Positions 49,423 to 59,450 of a DNA stretch of 64,000 nt are shown piece after piece. The position numbers and the translations under genes were made by a program. Origin of the DNA: Morganella sibonii (GTDB taxonomy: Bacteria > Pseudomonadota > Gammaproteobacteria > Enterobacterales > Enterobacteriaceae); assembly GCF_040560245.1 (NCBI RefSeq), contig NZ_JAKMWP010000007.1. One strand, 5' to 3'. The notes below the pieces were generated by a model. That model saw nothing but the letters and a program-made list of their open reading frames with translations. It searched no databases and was not told the origin of the DNA. The number at the start of each line of letters is the position of its first letter. Positions within the stretch are counted from its first letter, which is position 1.

Positions 49423-52400
49423 TTACGCCTTCTCGATGTTAACTAAGAACGCTTTAAACTCAGGCGTTTGCGAGTTGGCGTCACCGACTCCCGGGGTCAG
49501 CGTATTGCTGATAAAGCCTTTTTGGGCGGCACCCTCAAAACCCCAGTGAATCGGAATTCCGACCGTTTCGACCGGCTTACCATCCACCATCAGTGTCTGA
49601 AGACGCGGTGTGACGACAGCAACCGCGCGGATAAAGCCGCGTTTACTGCTGACTTTTACTTTGTCGCCGCTGCTGATCCCTTTGGCATTCCCCAGGGTTT
49701 CACTGATTTCCACAAACTGTTCCGGCTGTGCGATAGCATTGAGCCGCGCATGTTTGGTCCAGGTATGGAAATGTTCTGTCAGACGATAAGTCGTGCCGAC
49801 GTACGGGAATTCCGTATGATTTCCGAGACGTTTTTTGTCGTCCTCAAAGATACGGGCAGCCGGGTTGGAAACGACTTCCGGATGCAGCGGGTTAGTACCG
49901 ATCGGTGTTTCAAACGGTTCATAGTGTTCCGGGAACGGGCCTTCCGCCATTTTATCGATGGCAAACAGACGGCCTAAACCCTCCGGTTGCATGATAAACG
50001 GCCCGGTACCGGCGTCCGGTGCAGAGGTATTGAAGTCAGGTATATCGTTACCAACCCACTTCTTACCGTTCCATTCGATAAGAATACGGTTCTTATCCCA
50101 TGGTTTACCCTGCGGATCAGCAGAGGCACGGTTATAGATCACACGGCGGTTCAGCGGCCATGCCCATGCCCAGCCGAGGGTGTTACCGATGCCGGACGGG
50201 TCACTGTTATCCCGTTTCGCCATCTGGTTGCCCTGTTCGGTCCAGCAGCCGGTGTAGATCCAGCAGGAGGACGCGGTTGAGCCGTCATCACGCAGCAGGG
50301 CAAAGGAACTGAGCAGCTCGCCTTTTTTCGCCTGTAAATTGCCGTTGGCATCATACAGATCGTCAAGGGCCACGCCGTTGTTCTCTTTGGCGACTTCGTC
50401 GGATTCCGGATTGAACGGCTGCTTGTAATCCCAGGACATTTTCATCAGCTGATCAACACCCTGACCGCCTTCCTGTTGATACAGTTCGCGCATTTTCCAC
50501 AGAATACCGGCAAGGATCTGGCCATCGGTACGGGCTTCTCCCGGGGCATCCGCCGCTTTCCAGTGCCACTGTAACCAGCGGCCGGAGTTGGCAATAGAGC
50601 CGTCTTCTTCCGCGAAACAGGTGGACGGCAGACGGAACACCTCAGTCTGAATGGATGCGGTATCGACATCATTCATATCACCGTGGTTCTGCCAGAAGCT
50701 CGCGGTTTCAGTGCTCAGCGGGTCAACGGTTATCAGGTATTTCAGTTTGCTCAGGCAGCTGACCACTTTGTTTTTGTCCGGGAAGGACGCAACCGGGTTA
50801 AAGCCCTGACAGATATAGCCGTTGATTTCGCCTTTGTTCATCATGTCGAAATACTTCAGCACGTCATAAGCCTGATCCCACTTCGGCAGCCAGTCATAGC
50901 CCCACTGGTTCTCTTTGGTTGCTTCATCGCCGTAGAACGATTTCATCAGGCTGACGAAGAACTTCGGATAGTTGCTCCAGTAGTTGACCTGGCCCGGAAG
51001 CGTGGCTTTCGGCGTATTCGCGTTCAGATAGCTGCCGATATCCGTCTGTTTCTCCGACGGCAGGGTCAGATAACCCGGCAGGCTGGTGGAGAGCAGACCC
51101 AGGTCGGTCAGTCCCTGAATATTGGAGTGACCGCGCAGGGCGTTCACGCCGCCGCCTGCCACACCCATATTGCCGAGCAGCAACTGGATCATCGCCATGG
51201 TACGGATGTTCTGCGCACCGACGGTATGCTGGGTCCAGCCGAGGGCATACAGGAAAGTGGCCGCACGGTTGGCCGGGCTGGTGGACGCCAGAATTTCACA
51301 GACTTTGAGGAAATCTGCCTGCGGTGTACCGCAGATTTTTTCCACCATATCAGGGGTATAACGGCTGACATGCGTTTTCAGCAGATTCCATACACACTGC
51401 GGATGTTGCAGAGTGTCGTCACGCAGGGCATAACCGTCTTCACCGAACTGATAATTCCAGGTGGTTTTGTCGTAACGGCGTTTTTCAGCATCATAACCGC
51501 TGAATAAACCGTCGCTGAAAGCATAATCCTCACGCACCAGTAACGGCGCATTGGTGTAATGGCGCACATACTCGTCGTGGAATTTCCCGTTTTCCATCAG
51601 GTACAGGATCACGCCGGAAAGGAATGTAATATCGGTCCCGGAACGGATCGGGATGTAGTGATCTGCCACCGATGCGGTCCGTGTAAAACGCGGATCGACA
51701 ACAATCAGTGTGGCATCGTTGTTGTTTTTTGCTTCCATCGCCCAGCGGAATCCGACAGGATGTGCTTCCGCAGCATTCCCGCCCATTACCACAACGACGT
51801 TGGCGTTTTTGATATCAACCCAGTGGTTGGTCATGGCACCGCGACCAAATGTCGGAGCAAGACTTGCTACCGTTGGTCCGTGTCAGACACGCGCCTGGTT
51901 ATCGACTGCCAGCATCCCGAGGGAACGGGTAAATTTCTGGGTCAGCATCCCGGTTTCGTTACTGGCGGCAGAGGCGCAGAGCATCCCGGTGGTCAGCCAG
52001 CGGTTTACCGTAGTGCCTTCGCTGTTTTTCTCAATGAAGTTAGCATCACGGTCGGCTTTCATCAGGCGGGCGATACGTTCAAACGCGTCATCCCAGCTGA
52101 TACGCTGCCATTTATCAGAACCCGGCGCACGATACTGCGGATAACGCAGACGGCTCTCACTGTGAATATAATCGAGCAGACCGGCACCTTTCGGGCATAA
52201 CGCTCCGCGGTTGACCGGATGATCAGGGTCACCCTCGACGTGGAAAATTGCTGATTTGGCATTCATGGCACCATCGCCCATGCTGTAAATCAGCAATCCG
52301 CACCCGACGGAGCAGTAGGTACAGGTGTTACGGGTCTCTTTTGAACGGAGTAATTTGTATTCCCGGACATTGGACATTGCTACTGACGGCATAAAGCCTA

Positions 52401-52470
52401 AAGCGGCGGCAGTTGTTCCGGCGAGACCACCGGCACAAACCTTAAAGAACTGTCTGCGGCTGAAATTCAT
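49423..52470 (-). CDS. fdnG: Formate dehydrogenase-N catalytic subunit (selenoprotein)
   Basis: Nitrate-inducible formate dehydrogenase, periplasmic side, 1015 residues including selenocysteine. The frame has one in-frame TGA at 51885-51883, residue 196, exactly the Sec position of E. coli FdnG (context ARV-Sec-HGPTVASLAPTFGRGAMTN). Not a frameshift or pseudogene. Tat signal NFSRRQFFKVCAGG; [4Fe-4S] CTYCSVGCGLL; molybdopterin-binding VVVMGGNAAEAHPVG, VDPRFTRTA, and C-terminal VGIPIHWGFEG. A hairpin follows the TGA. Oxidises formate for nitrate respiration with FdnHI. Confidence 0.96.
51840..51885 (-). other. Selenocysteine UGA and predicted bacterial SECIS hairpin
   Basis: UGA at 51885-51883 followed by GGTAGCAAGTCTTGCTCC about 15 nt later, which can form an apical stem-loop with a UCU-containing loop, as in E. 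coli fdnG/fdhF. Needs SelA-D, which are outside this window. Confidence 0.75.
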
Positions 52471-52640
52471 CGCATCCTCTTTTTTATTTATTTGTAAAAA
52501 ATCGTGAGGAGAATATCAGCAAAGGTTGAATTTATATTGCCTGAAATCAATGAAAGTGAACTTTGATGTTTAATAATTAATAATCAGAGATTTTAGTGTT
52601 TTGTAAATAATCACAAAGTGGTAGTAAGGTAAATTTAAAT

Positions 52641-52654
52641 TTGATTCAGATCAA
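52641..52654 (-). promoter_or_regulatory. FNR box upstream of fdnG
   Basis: Perfect consensus TTGAT-TCAG-ATCAA, 171 nt before the fdnG start, implying a long leader or promoter near 52606. A TACCACT sequence nearby could be a NarL heptamer. Anaerobic, nitrate-responsive control is expected for fdn; exact promoter elements were not resolved. Confidence 0.75.
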
Positions 52655-52743
52655 TTAAACAAAATACACAAAAAGAGAAAACAGGAAAATAAATCAACTA
52701 TATTCCGGACATCATACTAAAATTATATTTGTTAAAAAACAAT

Positions 52744-53529
52744 TTAAAAATGGCGGATATCCGAATCGTCATTTTTAAAATGGGAAGGGGATTGCCCCAT
52801 CTGTTTTTTAAACATAATGGAAAATGCACCTGCACTGTTGTAACCCAGCTCATAGGCCACTTCGGTAATCGATTTTCCGGACAAAATATGAGACAGCGAG
52901 TTAAGCAGGCACGCCTGCTGCCGCCATTCGGAAAACGACATCCCGGTCTGGGTACGGAAAAAACGGCTGAAAGAGCGTTCGCTTTTATGCAGCTGTTCAG
53001 CCCATTCCCCGGGTTGTGAGGTAATCACCGGCTTGCGCATAAACTCGCGGCACAGACGGCCGAGTTTCTCATCACGCGGGATCGGCGCGAAAAACGGCAG
53101 CGGAGGCATACGCGCCAGTTCGCAGAGAATAAGCTGCATCAGCATACCGTCACGCCCCTGAATATCATATTCCGCCGGGATATCCACGGCTTCCAGCAGC
53201 AGCTGGCGCAGCAGCGGGGAAACACTCACCACCTCACAACTGACGGCGTGGCGCGGTTTTGCTGCCGGTTCGATATACAGACTGCGGGTGCTGACATTCA
53301 GCATCCGTGTTTCATGGGCGACCTGTTCCGGTATCCATACCCCGCAGGACGGCGGGATCACCCATTCGCCATCCGCGGTACTGACTTCAATCAATCCGGT
53401 GGCCGGATACAAAAACTGCGCCCGGCGGTGAGCGTGATATTCCAGCAGGGTATCAGGCAGATAATCTGTACCGAGCGCAATGACATCCCGCGCGATATTA
53501 TCCACGCTTTTTAACGGAATATTTCTCAT
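52744..53529 (-). CDS. AraC-family transcriptional regulator
   Basis: 261 residues: N-terminal cupin-type domain (LEYHAHRRAQFLYPATGLIEV, WVIPPSCGVWIPEQVAHE) and C-terminal double HTH (LHKSERSFSRFFRTQTGMSFSEWRQQ, ITEVAYELGYNSAGAFSIMFKKQMGQSP). Resembles the NimR-like (YeaM) group, which often controls an adjacent transporter or enzyme. Divergent from dmsA by 388 nt, so it may regulate the dms operon; signal unknown. Confidence 0.85.
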   Translation of the reverse strand: MRNIPLKSVDNIARDVIALGTDYLPDTLLEYHAHRRAQFLYPATGLIEVSTADGEWVIPPSCGVWIPEQVAHETRMLNVSTRSLYIEPAAKPRHAVSCEVVSVSPLLRQLLLEAVDIPAEYDIQGRDGMLMQLILCELARMPPLPFFAPIPRDEKLGRLCREFMRKPVITSQPGEWAEQLHKSERSFSRFFRTQTGMSFSEWRQQACLLNSLSHILSGKSITEVAYELGYNSAGAFSIMFKKQMGQSPSHFKNDDSDIRHF

Positions 53530-53917
53530 AAGTGCTGTGCTCCGTATCTGACTGAAAGGAAAAACCGGCGGGTGTTATATCAGATCCCGTCACCGCAAAA
53601 CAGGTCTTATTGTGAGAATAACGGAACCGGATGCCGCGTCTGTATGTTTACGGTAACAAATACAAAACGTTCAGTTAACAGTAGCGGGAAAGAGGCCGGA
53701 ATTCAATTGTCGTTGTCTGATTTGCGCATGGCGGCAATATATTAATCTATTACTATCTTGCTGCCGCCATTCTGTTTGTTCAGATTATCATTATTACCGG
53801 TTATTAACTGATTACCGGCGGTGTGATGTTATTTCCGGTTATTTAAAATTAAATAATATTTATTATTTTCTGATTGTTAAATTCCGCAATGTGTTTCTCA
53901 CCCGGGGTAAATCTATT
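53530..53917. promoter_or_regulatory. Divergent control region between araC-type gene and dmsA
   Basis: No gene. Contains the inverted repeat ATGGCGGCA (53728-53736)/TGCCGCCAT (53762-53770), 43 bp end to end, and direct repeats CCGGTTATT at 53797-53805 and 53835-53843 (38-bp register) suitable as AraC-type half-sites. No consensus FNR box was found by eye, unlike fdnG. Roles are inference. Confidence 0.45.
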
Positions 53918-56374
53918 ATGAGTCATCAATCCGGCCACCATAATGAAAAATCCGCCGCGCCCGGCGAAATAAGCCGCCGCCGTTTTATACAGGTCAGCTC
54001 CGTATTATCTGCCGTCCCGTTTCTGGCCTCTGAAAGTATTGCATCCGCGCCGTCTGATCCGGCACATATTCCGGTTCATCAGGCGGATGACGGCGTGCGC
54101 ATTGTACCGACCTGCAGCAGCTTTGACTGCGGCGGGAAATGTGATATCCGCGCTCATATCAAAGACGGAAAAGCTGTCCGCATCACGACCCGGCCGGATG
54201 CGGATCTGAATGAAGAGATGCCGATCATGCGCGCCTGCGTGCGCGGACGCGGATACCGGAAATTTATTTATCACCCTGATCGCCTGAAATACCCGATGAA
54301 GCGGGTCGGTAAACGCGGTGAAGGCCGTTTTGAACGTATAAGCTGGGAGGAAGCCACCAGTCTGATCGCCGCAGAATGGCAGCGCATCAGTGACAAATAC
54401 GGCCCGGCGTCGCGGTTTGTCAGCCTGAGTACCGGGGTGACCGGCGGGATTTTTTCCGGCGCGAACATGCTGCGCCGCCTGTTTAATCTGACCGGCGGAT
54501 TCCTGGAAAACTACCATTCGGTCAGTAACGGTAACACCATGGCCGCCACACCGTATACCTACGGAACCGCCGCCAGCGGCAGTACGCTCGATACCCTGGA
54601 AAACACGCCGCTGGTGATCCTGTGGGGACATAATCCGAATGAAACGATTTTCGGGCACAGCAACCACTATTTTCAGAAGATGAAAAAGAACGGCACCAAA
54701 TTTATTGTCGTTGATCCGCGCTACTCCGATACCGCGTCCTCGCTGGCCAATCAGTGGATACCGATCCTGCCGACGACCGATAACGCCATGATGGATGCGA
54801 TGATGTATGTCATCGTGACAGAAAATCTTCATGACCAGTCATTTATTGATAAATACACCCTGGGATTCAGCGAAGACCAGATGCCGGAAGGTGTCGCGGA
54901 TAATGAATCGCTGTCAGCGTATCTGACCGGTAAAAAAGACGGCGTTGCCAAAACCCCGGAATGGGCAGAAAAAATCACCAAAGTCCCTGCGGACACTATC
55001 CGTCAGCTGGCGCGTGAATATGCCGTAACCAAACCGGCGGTACTGATGCAGGGCTGGGGACCGCAGCGCCATATCTGCGGTGAGCGGAGTGCACGAGGTG
55101 CCACGCTGCTGGCAACCATCACCGGTAATGTCGGTGTGCGCGGCGGCTGGGCAGCGGGTTACGGCATGGCGCTGAACCCGGAACTGCGCAAAACCATCGC
55201 CGGTCCGGCACTGTTTGATAACCCGGTCAAAGCCAAAATTAATATCACCAACTGGGTGCAGGCGTGCGAAGACAAAACCCTGGTGACTCCGGAGAACGGA
55301 CTGAAAAATGCAGACAAACTCGGCACCGAAATCAAAATGATGTTTTCGATGGCGGGTAATTACATGACCAACCAGAACACCGATATTCTTCATGCCGCGA
55401 AAGTGCTGGAGGATGAATCGAAAGTCGAATTTATCGTGTGCAGTGATCTCTATCTCACGCCGAGCGCCAAATATGCCGATTTGCTGTTGCCGGAAACCAG
55501 TTTTCTGGAGCGCTGGAATATCGGCGGTACCTGGAGTTACGGCGATTACCTGATCCTGTCCGAAAAGGCGATTGAACCGGAGTTTGAGCGCCGTACGGAC
55601 TATGACTGGCTGTGTGAGGTTGCTGAAAAACTGGGGGTCCGTGATGAATTTACGGAAGGTCACGAAACGGATCGCGACTGGATAGAATTCCTCGTCAATG
55701 ATGCGGCACAAAAGCGCCCGGAAGATAATATTCCGTCATTTGCTGAACTGCTGGTTAAACGCCGCCATTTATTAACGCATCGTCCGCATACGCAGAATGT
55801 GGCCTTTGAGAAAAATATTCAGGATATAGAGAACAACCCGTTCCCGACCCCGTCCGGCAAAATCGAGATTTTCTCCAAACGCCTGTATGACATGCACAAT
55901 CCGGAGATCCCGGCGCTGTCTCACTATGTTCCGGCAACAGAAGGGCCGGAAGACAGCCTGACCGGGAAATACCCGTTACAGCTGATCACCTGGAAAGGGC
56001 GCAACCGCGCGAACTCCACCCAGTTTGCCAACCCGTGGTTACAGGAAGTGCAGCGCCAGGAGCTGTGGATCAACCCGGCGGACGCGGCGGATCGCGGTAT
56101 CGGTGACGGCGAAAAAGTGAAAGTGCATAACGACCGCGGGATCACCATGATCCCGGTGAAAATCACGCAGCGCATTATGCCGGGCGTGGTGGCATTACAG
56201 GCCGGTGCCTGGTGGCAGCCGGACAGTAACGGCATCGATCAGGGCGGATGTGCCAACGTGCTCACCTCGTCACGCAGTACTGCGCTCGCCCACGGCAATG
56301 CGCACCAGACACTATTAGTTGAGGTGGAAAAAGTAGTTGAGGTGGAAAAAGTGGTTGAGGTGGAAAAAGCATGA
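53918..56374 (+). CDS. dmsA: DMSO reductase-type molybdoenzyme DmsA
   Basis: Periplasmic-side catalytic subunit, 818 residues from the ATG at 53918. Tat signal EISRRRFIQVSSVLSAVPFLA. Iron-sulfur motif TCSSFDCGGKC with a C-x4-C-x3-C spacing (C-x3-C in E. coli DmsA), DRLKYPMKRVGKRGEGRFERISWEEA, PAVLMQGWGPQRH, GVRGG, and SDLYLTPSAKYADLLLPE. Reduces DMSO, a related S/N-oxide or another acceptor; the exact substrate is uncertain. The C-terminal hexapeptide VEVEKV, where E. coli DmsA would end, is repeated three times. The stop overlaps the dmsB start. Confidence 0.88.
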   Translation: MSHQSGHHNEKSAAPGEISRRRFIQVSSVLSAVPFLASESIASAPSDPAHIPVHQADDGVRIVPTCSSFDCGGKCDIRAHIKDGKAVRITTRPDADLNEEMPIMRACVRGRGYRKFIYHPDRLKYPMKRVGKRGEGRFERISWEEATSLIAAEWQRISDKYGPASRFVSLSTGVTGGIFSGANMLRRLFNLTGGFLENYHSVSNGNTMAATPYTYGTAASGSTLDTLENTPLVILWGHNPNETIFGHSNHYFQKMKKNGTKFIVVDPRYSDTASSLANQWIPILPTTDNAMMDAMMYVIVTENLHDQSFIDKYTLGFSEDQMPEGVADNESLSAYLTGKKDGVAKTPEWAEKITKVPADTIRQLAREYAVTKPAVLMQGWGPQRHICGERSARGATLLATITGNVGVRGGWAAGYGMALNPELRKTIAGPALFDNPVKAKINITNWVQACEDKTLVTPENGLKNADKLGTEIKMMFSMAGNYMTNQNTDILHAAKVLEDESKVEFIVCSDLYLTPSAKYADLLLPETSFLERWNIGGTWSYGDYLILSEKAIEPEFERRTDYDWLCEVAEKLGVRDEFTEGHETDRDWIEFLVNDAAQKRPEDNIPSFAELLVKRRHLLTHRPHTQNVAFEKNIQDIENNPFPTPSGKIEIFSKRLYDMHNPEIPALSHYVPATEGPEDSLTGKYPLQLITWKGRNRANSTQFANPWLQEVQRQELWINPADAADRGIGDGEKVKVHNDRGITMIPVKITQRIMPGVVALQAGAWWQPDSNGIDQGGCANVLTSSRSTALAHGNAHQTLLVEVEKVVEVEKVVEVEKA
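56318..56371 (+). repeat. Three tandem 18-bp repeats at the dmsA 3' end
   Basis: Units at 56318-56335, 56336-56353 and 56354-56371, each GTTGAGGTGGAAAAAG plus two bases, differing only in the last two. Each encodes VEVEK(V/A). The last unit supplies the AGGTGG ribosome site for dmsB about 8 nt before its ATG, so copy-number change keeps dmsA in frame and keeps a dmsB site. Confidence 0.85.
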
Positions 56375-57012
56375 GCAAATTTATCGTTTATCCGGCAGTC
56401 AGCGACAAACAGTTAGGTTTCTATATTGATTCCGCCCGCTGCTCCGGCTGCAAGGCGTGTCAGGTGGCGTGCAAGGATAAAAATAATCTTGATGTCGGCC
56501 GCCGCTTCCGCCGCGTGTATGAAATGTCAGGCGGCGGTTACAGCCGCAATAAAAACGGTGCACTGATCAATAACGTGTTCGCCTATACGCTTTCCATCTC
56601 CTGCAACCACTGCAAAGACCCGATCTGCGTGCGCAACTGCCCGACAACTGCGATGCATAAGCGTGAAGGGGACGGCATCGTCATGGTCAATACCGATAAA
56701 TGTGTCGGCTGCGGTGCCTGTGCGTGGTCATGTCCGTACGGTGCGCCACAGATGAATCCGGAAACGAAACAAATGTCGAAATGCGATTTCTGTATTGATC
56801 TTCAGCAGAACGGTGAGCAGCCGGTGTGTGTCAGCACCTGTCCGCTCGGGGCGATTCAGTTCGGGCCGATTGAGGAATTGCGGGCGAAATACGGTGACCT
56901 TGATTACGTGACCGGGCTGCCTGATCCGTCGATTACACATCCGAATCTGGTGATCAATCCGCATCAGGGCGCAAATTTTGATGATATGAACAGTGAGAGA
57001 AAAGAAAAATGA
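56371..57012 (+). CDS. dmsB: DMSO reductase iron-sulfur subunit DmsB
   Basis: 213 residues with four [4Fe-4S] motifs: CSGCKACQVACKDKNN, CNHCKDPICVRNCP, CVGCGACAWSCPYG, and CDFCIDLQQNGEQPVCVSTCP. N-terminus QLGFYIDSARCSGCKAC as in DmsB. Electron relay between DmsC and DmsA. Start overlaps dmsA stop; end overlaps dmsC start by 4 bp. Confidence 0.94.
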   Translation: MSKFIVYPAVSDKQLGFYIDSARCSGCKACQVACKDKNNLDVGRRFRRVYEMSGGGYSRNKNGALINNVFAYTLSISCNHCKDPICVRNCPTTAMHKREGDGIVMVNTDKCVGCGACAWSCPYGAPQMNPETKQMSKCDFCIDLQQNGEQPVCVSTCPLGAIQFGPIEELRAKYGDLDYVTGLPDPSITHPNLVINPHQGANFDDMNSERKEK

Positions 57013-57911
57013 ATGAGTGGTCACTTTTAATTTTCACTTACATGATGAATGCGGCGGCGGGGCTGTGCGTTGTGAGCGGGGTGTTTGCCGTGCATCTCAG
57101 CCGCCGCCTCCCGGCAGACAGTTTTAAACGTTTTATGATGCTGACGATTTTTATTATCTGTGGCATCGCCGGTGCGGGCTCAGTTGCATCAATTACTCAC
57201 CTCGGTGTGCCGCTCAATGCCCCGAATGCGATTAATAATGTGTTCAGCGCCTGGCTCAGCCGGGAAGTGGTGGTAACGGCGGCGTTTGTCGGCGCGCTTG
57301 GTGTCAGTTTTCTCTGGCTGTGGAAGACAGGAAAATTCTCTTTCCTGTTATACGGCGGGGCAATGGCGATCGGGCTGGCGGATATTTTTTGTATGGCATC
57401 GATTTACCGCTATACCTCGATTCTGACCTGGAATGACATCAACACCTATCTGATGTTTTACGGCACAACACTGACACTCGGTGCCGTCCTGTTTGTGCTG
57501 GTGGTGATGGTGATCCGGAAAGCCGGACACCGGGCCGGGATGACATTGCCTGCTGACGCACTGTCATTATCATCATTATGGCTGCTGTGGAGTGTGATGG
57601 CGGTAAGTCTGTTCGGACGCCTGCTGTATCAGCCGTTTTATGCGCATTACCTGACGCGTACGCAACTGACACACAAATCAATCACCTTTCCGCTGTCACC
57701 GATTGAGGCGTATGACAGTATTGCCGGGCTGCGGATTGGTGTCTGGATGGCGGCGGTGATTGGTGTGGCATTCTGCGGTATCTCTCTGGTACGGGCACAG
57801 AAAAAAGCACGCAGCGGCTTACCGGTCTGCGGCGGATTTATCACCGGTTGCCTGCTGACCATCGCGGCAGAGTTTATGCTGCGTTATGTGTTCTATTACA
57901 TTCATATCTGA
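57009..57911 (+). CDS. dmsC: DMSO reductase membrane anchor DmsC
   Basis: 300 residues with eight hydrophobic helices, start EWSLLIFTYMMNAAAGLCVV, HLGVPLNAPNAINNVFSAWLSREVV and later YDSIAGLRIGVWMAAV. Quinol-oxidising anchor of the complex. ATGA overlap with dmsB; dmsD starts 11 nt after its stop. Confidence 0.92.
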   Translation: MNEWSLLIFTYMMNAAAGLCVVSGVFAVHLSRRLPADSFKRFMMLTIFIICGIAGAGSVASITHLGVPLNAPNAINNVFSAWLSREVVVTAAFVGALGVSFLWLWKTGKFSFLLYGGAMAIGLADIFCMASIYRYTSILTWNDINTYLMFYGTTLTLGAVLFVLVVMVIRKAGHRAGMTLPADALSLSSLWLLWSVMAVSLFGRLLYQPFYAHYLTRTQLTHKSITFPLSPIEAYDSIAGLRIGVWMAAVIGVAFCGISLVRAQKKARSGLPVCGGFITGCLLTIAAEFMLRYVFYYIHI

Positions 57912-57922
57912 CGGGGGATGTC

Positions 57923-58495
57923 ATGAGCAGAACAGCTCACTATGCGGCTGCGTTTAACGTGCTGGGGAGCTGCTATCTGTTCCCGCCGGATGATGACAGC
58001 AATCGGACCGCCATGCGCCTGTTTTCCTTACCGGGATTTGCACAGCAGTGGCCGTGTGAGGTGGATGACACACTTTGCCTGCAATTGAGCCGTACGGCGG
58101 CAGCGGGCACAGAAACGCTGAAGTCCGCATGGCAGTCACTGTTTGCCGGGCCCGGAGCGTTACCGGCTCCGCCCTGGGGGTCGGTATATCTGGATGCGGA
58201 AGGATTATTGCAGGGGGATTCAACCCTTGCACTGAGTGCGTTTTTAAAACAGGAACGACTGAAGCTGAATACTCCGTATCCGGAACCGGCTGACCATATC
58301 GGGCTGATTTTATTCCAGGCGGCGGTACTGGCCTCTGAAATGCGGGCGGCGGCAGTAAACACGCTGCTCAGTCAGCACCTGATGAACTGGCTGCCGCGTT
58401 ACGCACAGCGGCTGGATACCCACGGAAACAGCCCGTTTTACTCCGCACTGACCCGGCTGGCGCTGACCACCGTACAATCATTTATAAAAGCATAA
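57923..58495 (+). CDS. dmsD: TorD/DmsD-family maturation chaperone
   Basis: 190 residues from the ATG at 57923 (GGGGG upstream). TorD-fold features: NVLGSCYLFPPDDD, PPWGSVYLDAEGLLQGDSTLALSAFL, and PADHIGLILFQAAVLA, close to the redox-enzyme maturation family pattern. Expected to bind the DmsA Tat signal and proofread cofactor insertion. Last gene of the operon, before a terminator. Confidence 0.88.
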   Translation: MSRTAHYAAAFNVLGSCYLFPPDDDSNRTAMRLFSLPGFAQQWPCEVDDTLCLQLSRTAAAGTETLKSAWQSLFAGPGALPAPPWGSVYLDAEGLLQGDSTLALSAFLKQERLKLNTPYPEPADHIGLILFQAAVLASEMRAAAVNTLLSQHLMNWLPRYAQRLDTHGNSPFYSALTRLALTTVQSFIKA

Positions 58496-58537
58496 TATTC
58501 ACAGTTATAAGGTTTGATTACATTGCTCGTAATCTTG

Positions 58538-58568
58538 TACGCCTCTTTCTCCGGAGGCGTATTTTTTT
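58538..58568 (+). terminator. dms operon terminator
   Basis: Stem TACGCCTC/GAGGCGTA with 8-nt loop and a run of T, 43 nt after dmsD. Confidence 0.9.
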
Positions 58569-58662
58569 GTTGCAGTACTGCGAGTGTTTCCTTAAGTTAA
58601 ATTTTCCGCAGAGTTACAGTGCTGCCAATTTATCATCATGGTGATACGGAGCTGATTGCCGA

Positions 58663-59112
58663 ATGAAACTGAAATATTTATCTCCGTTGCTGTTAGTACT
58701 GGTCAGTGCGCCGTTATTTGCCGCACCGGATATTGTCAGTGAATGCAGCAAACCCGGCCGCTCGGTTGACCGGGAAATGCAGATAGTGATGGAGCATACG
58801 CTTCATATTGATATAAAGCAGATCGATGAAAGCAAAACACAAACAGAAATTCTGTCTGCTCAACCGGCCGGGGAATTGCTGATTTCTCAGTTTGCGCAGG
58901 AAACTTATGATTCCCTGACAGACAAATCCAAAAGCTCACCGGAATCCTATAAGAAACTGTTTTCCGCTAACCCGGCGTATAACCTGGTTTTGCGGATCAC
59001 GTATGTGAACAGGGACAATAAAAAGAATATCTTTATCGCCTCCGGACTGGCTGACAAGGATGAGTGCTCGGTTCGCTTTAACGGCTGGCTGACAGAGCAG
59101 CGGGAATTCTGA
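58663..59112 (+). CDS. Hypothetical secreted protein
   Basis: 149 residues with a Sec signal peptide (KYLSPLLLVLVSAPLFAA). Mature part is hydrophilic, with two cysteines (SECSKPG and DECSVRF) that could form a disulfide. I do not recognise the family. Alone between the dms terminator and a convergent two-gene unit. Confidence 0.7.
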   Translation: MKLKYLSPLLLVLVSAPLFAAPDIVSECSKPGRSVDREMQIVMEHTLHIDIKQIDESKTQTEILSAQPAGELLISQFAQETYDSLTDKSKSSPESYKKLFSANPAYNLVLRITYVNRDNKKNIFIASGLADKDECSVRFNGWLTEQREF

Positions 59113-59123
59113 TCCGGTAAGGT

Positions 59124-59450
59124 TCAGTCAGCGGAAAGATACGGCGGCACAAGATCGTCCAGCAGAGCGATCAGCGCCGGATCGCCGTAATGATAATCAT
59201 CCGGGATCTCAAGGACATGAAGAGGTTTGTGATCCAACAGGCGGGTAAATTCCGCTTTCAGGCGGTTTTTGTGTTTTTGCTCCATCACAAAAATCACATC
59301 AGCCCACTGAAGTAACGCCGGGGTAACCCGGCGTTTTGCATTGCGGCTGGTACCGGCGGAACGAACTGACCACTGCGGGTGATTCCGCCAGTGATGTTCG
59401 GCAGTCGGACTGCGCCATTGATTGCGGCTGCAGATAAACAGGACATTCAT
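59124..59450 (-). CDS. Small protein tyrosine phosphatase-like protein (COG4551 type)
   Basis: 108 residues, shorter than the usual ~150 of low-molecular-weight phosphatases. P-loop at the N-terminus: FICSRNQWRSPTAEHHW retains C-x5-R-S. ADVIFVMEQKHKNRL and IPDDYHYGDPALIALL follow; the latter may hold the general-acid aspartate. Starts by 4-bp overlap with the small upstream gene. Substrate unknown. Confidence 0.78.
   Translation of the reverse strand: MNVLFICSRNQWRSPTAEHHWRNHPQWSVRSAGTSRNAKRRVTPALLQWADVIFVMEQKHKNRLKAEFTRLLDHKPLHVLEIPDDYHYGDPALIALLDDLVPPYLSAD

Noticed and set aside
50683..51507. Long frame antisense to fdnG
   Set aside because: Shadow of a conserved selenoprotein gene.
49423..52470. 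fdnG as a frameshifted or nonsense pseudogene
   Set aside because: The single TGA is in frame at the known selenocysteine position with a following SECIS-like hairpin.
56318..56371. CRISPR-like short repeats
   Set aside because: Three contiguous 18-bp units with no spacers, in-frame coding; no CRISPR array was found in the window.
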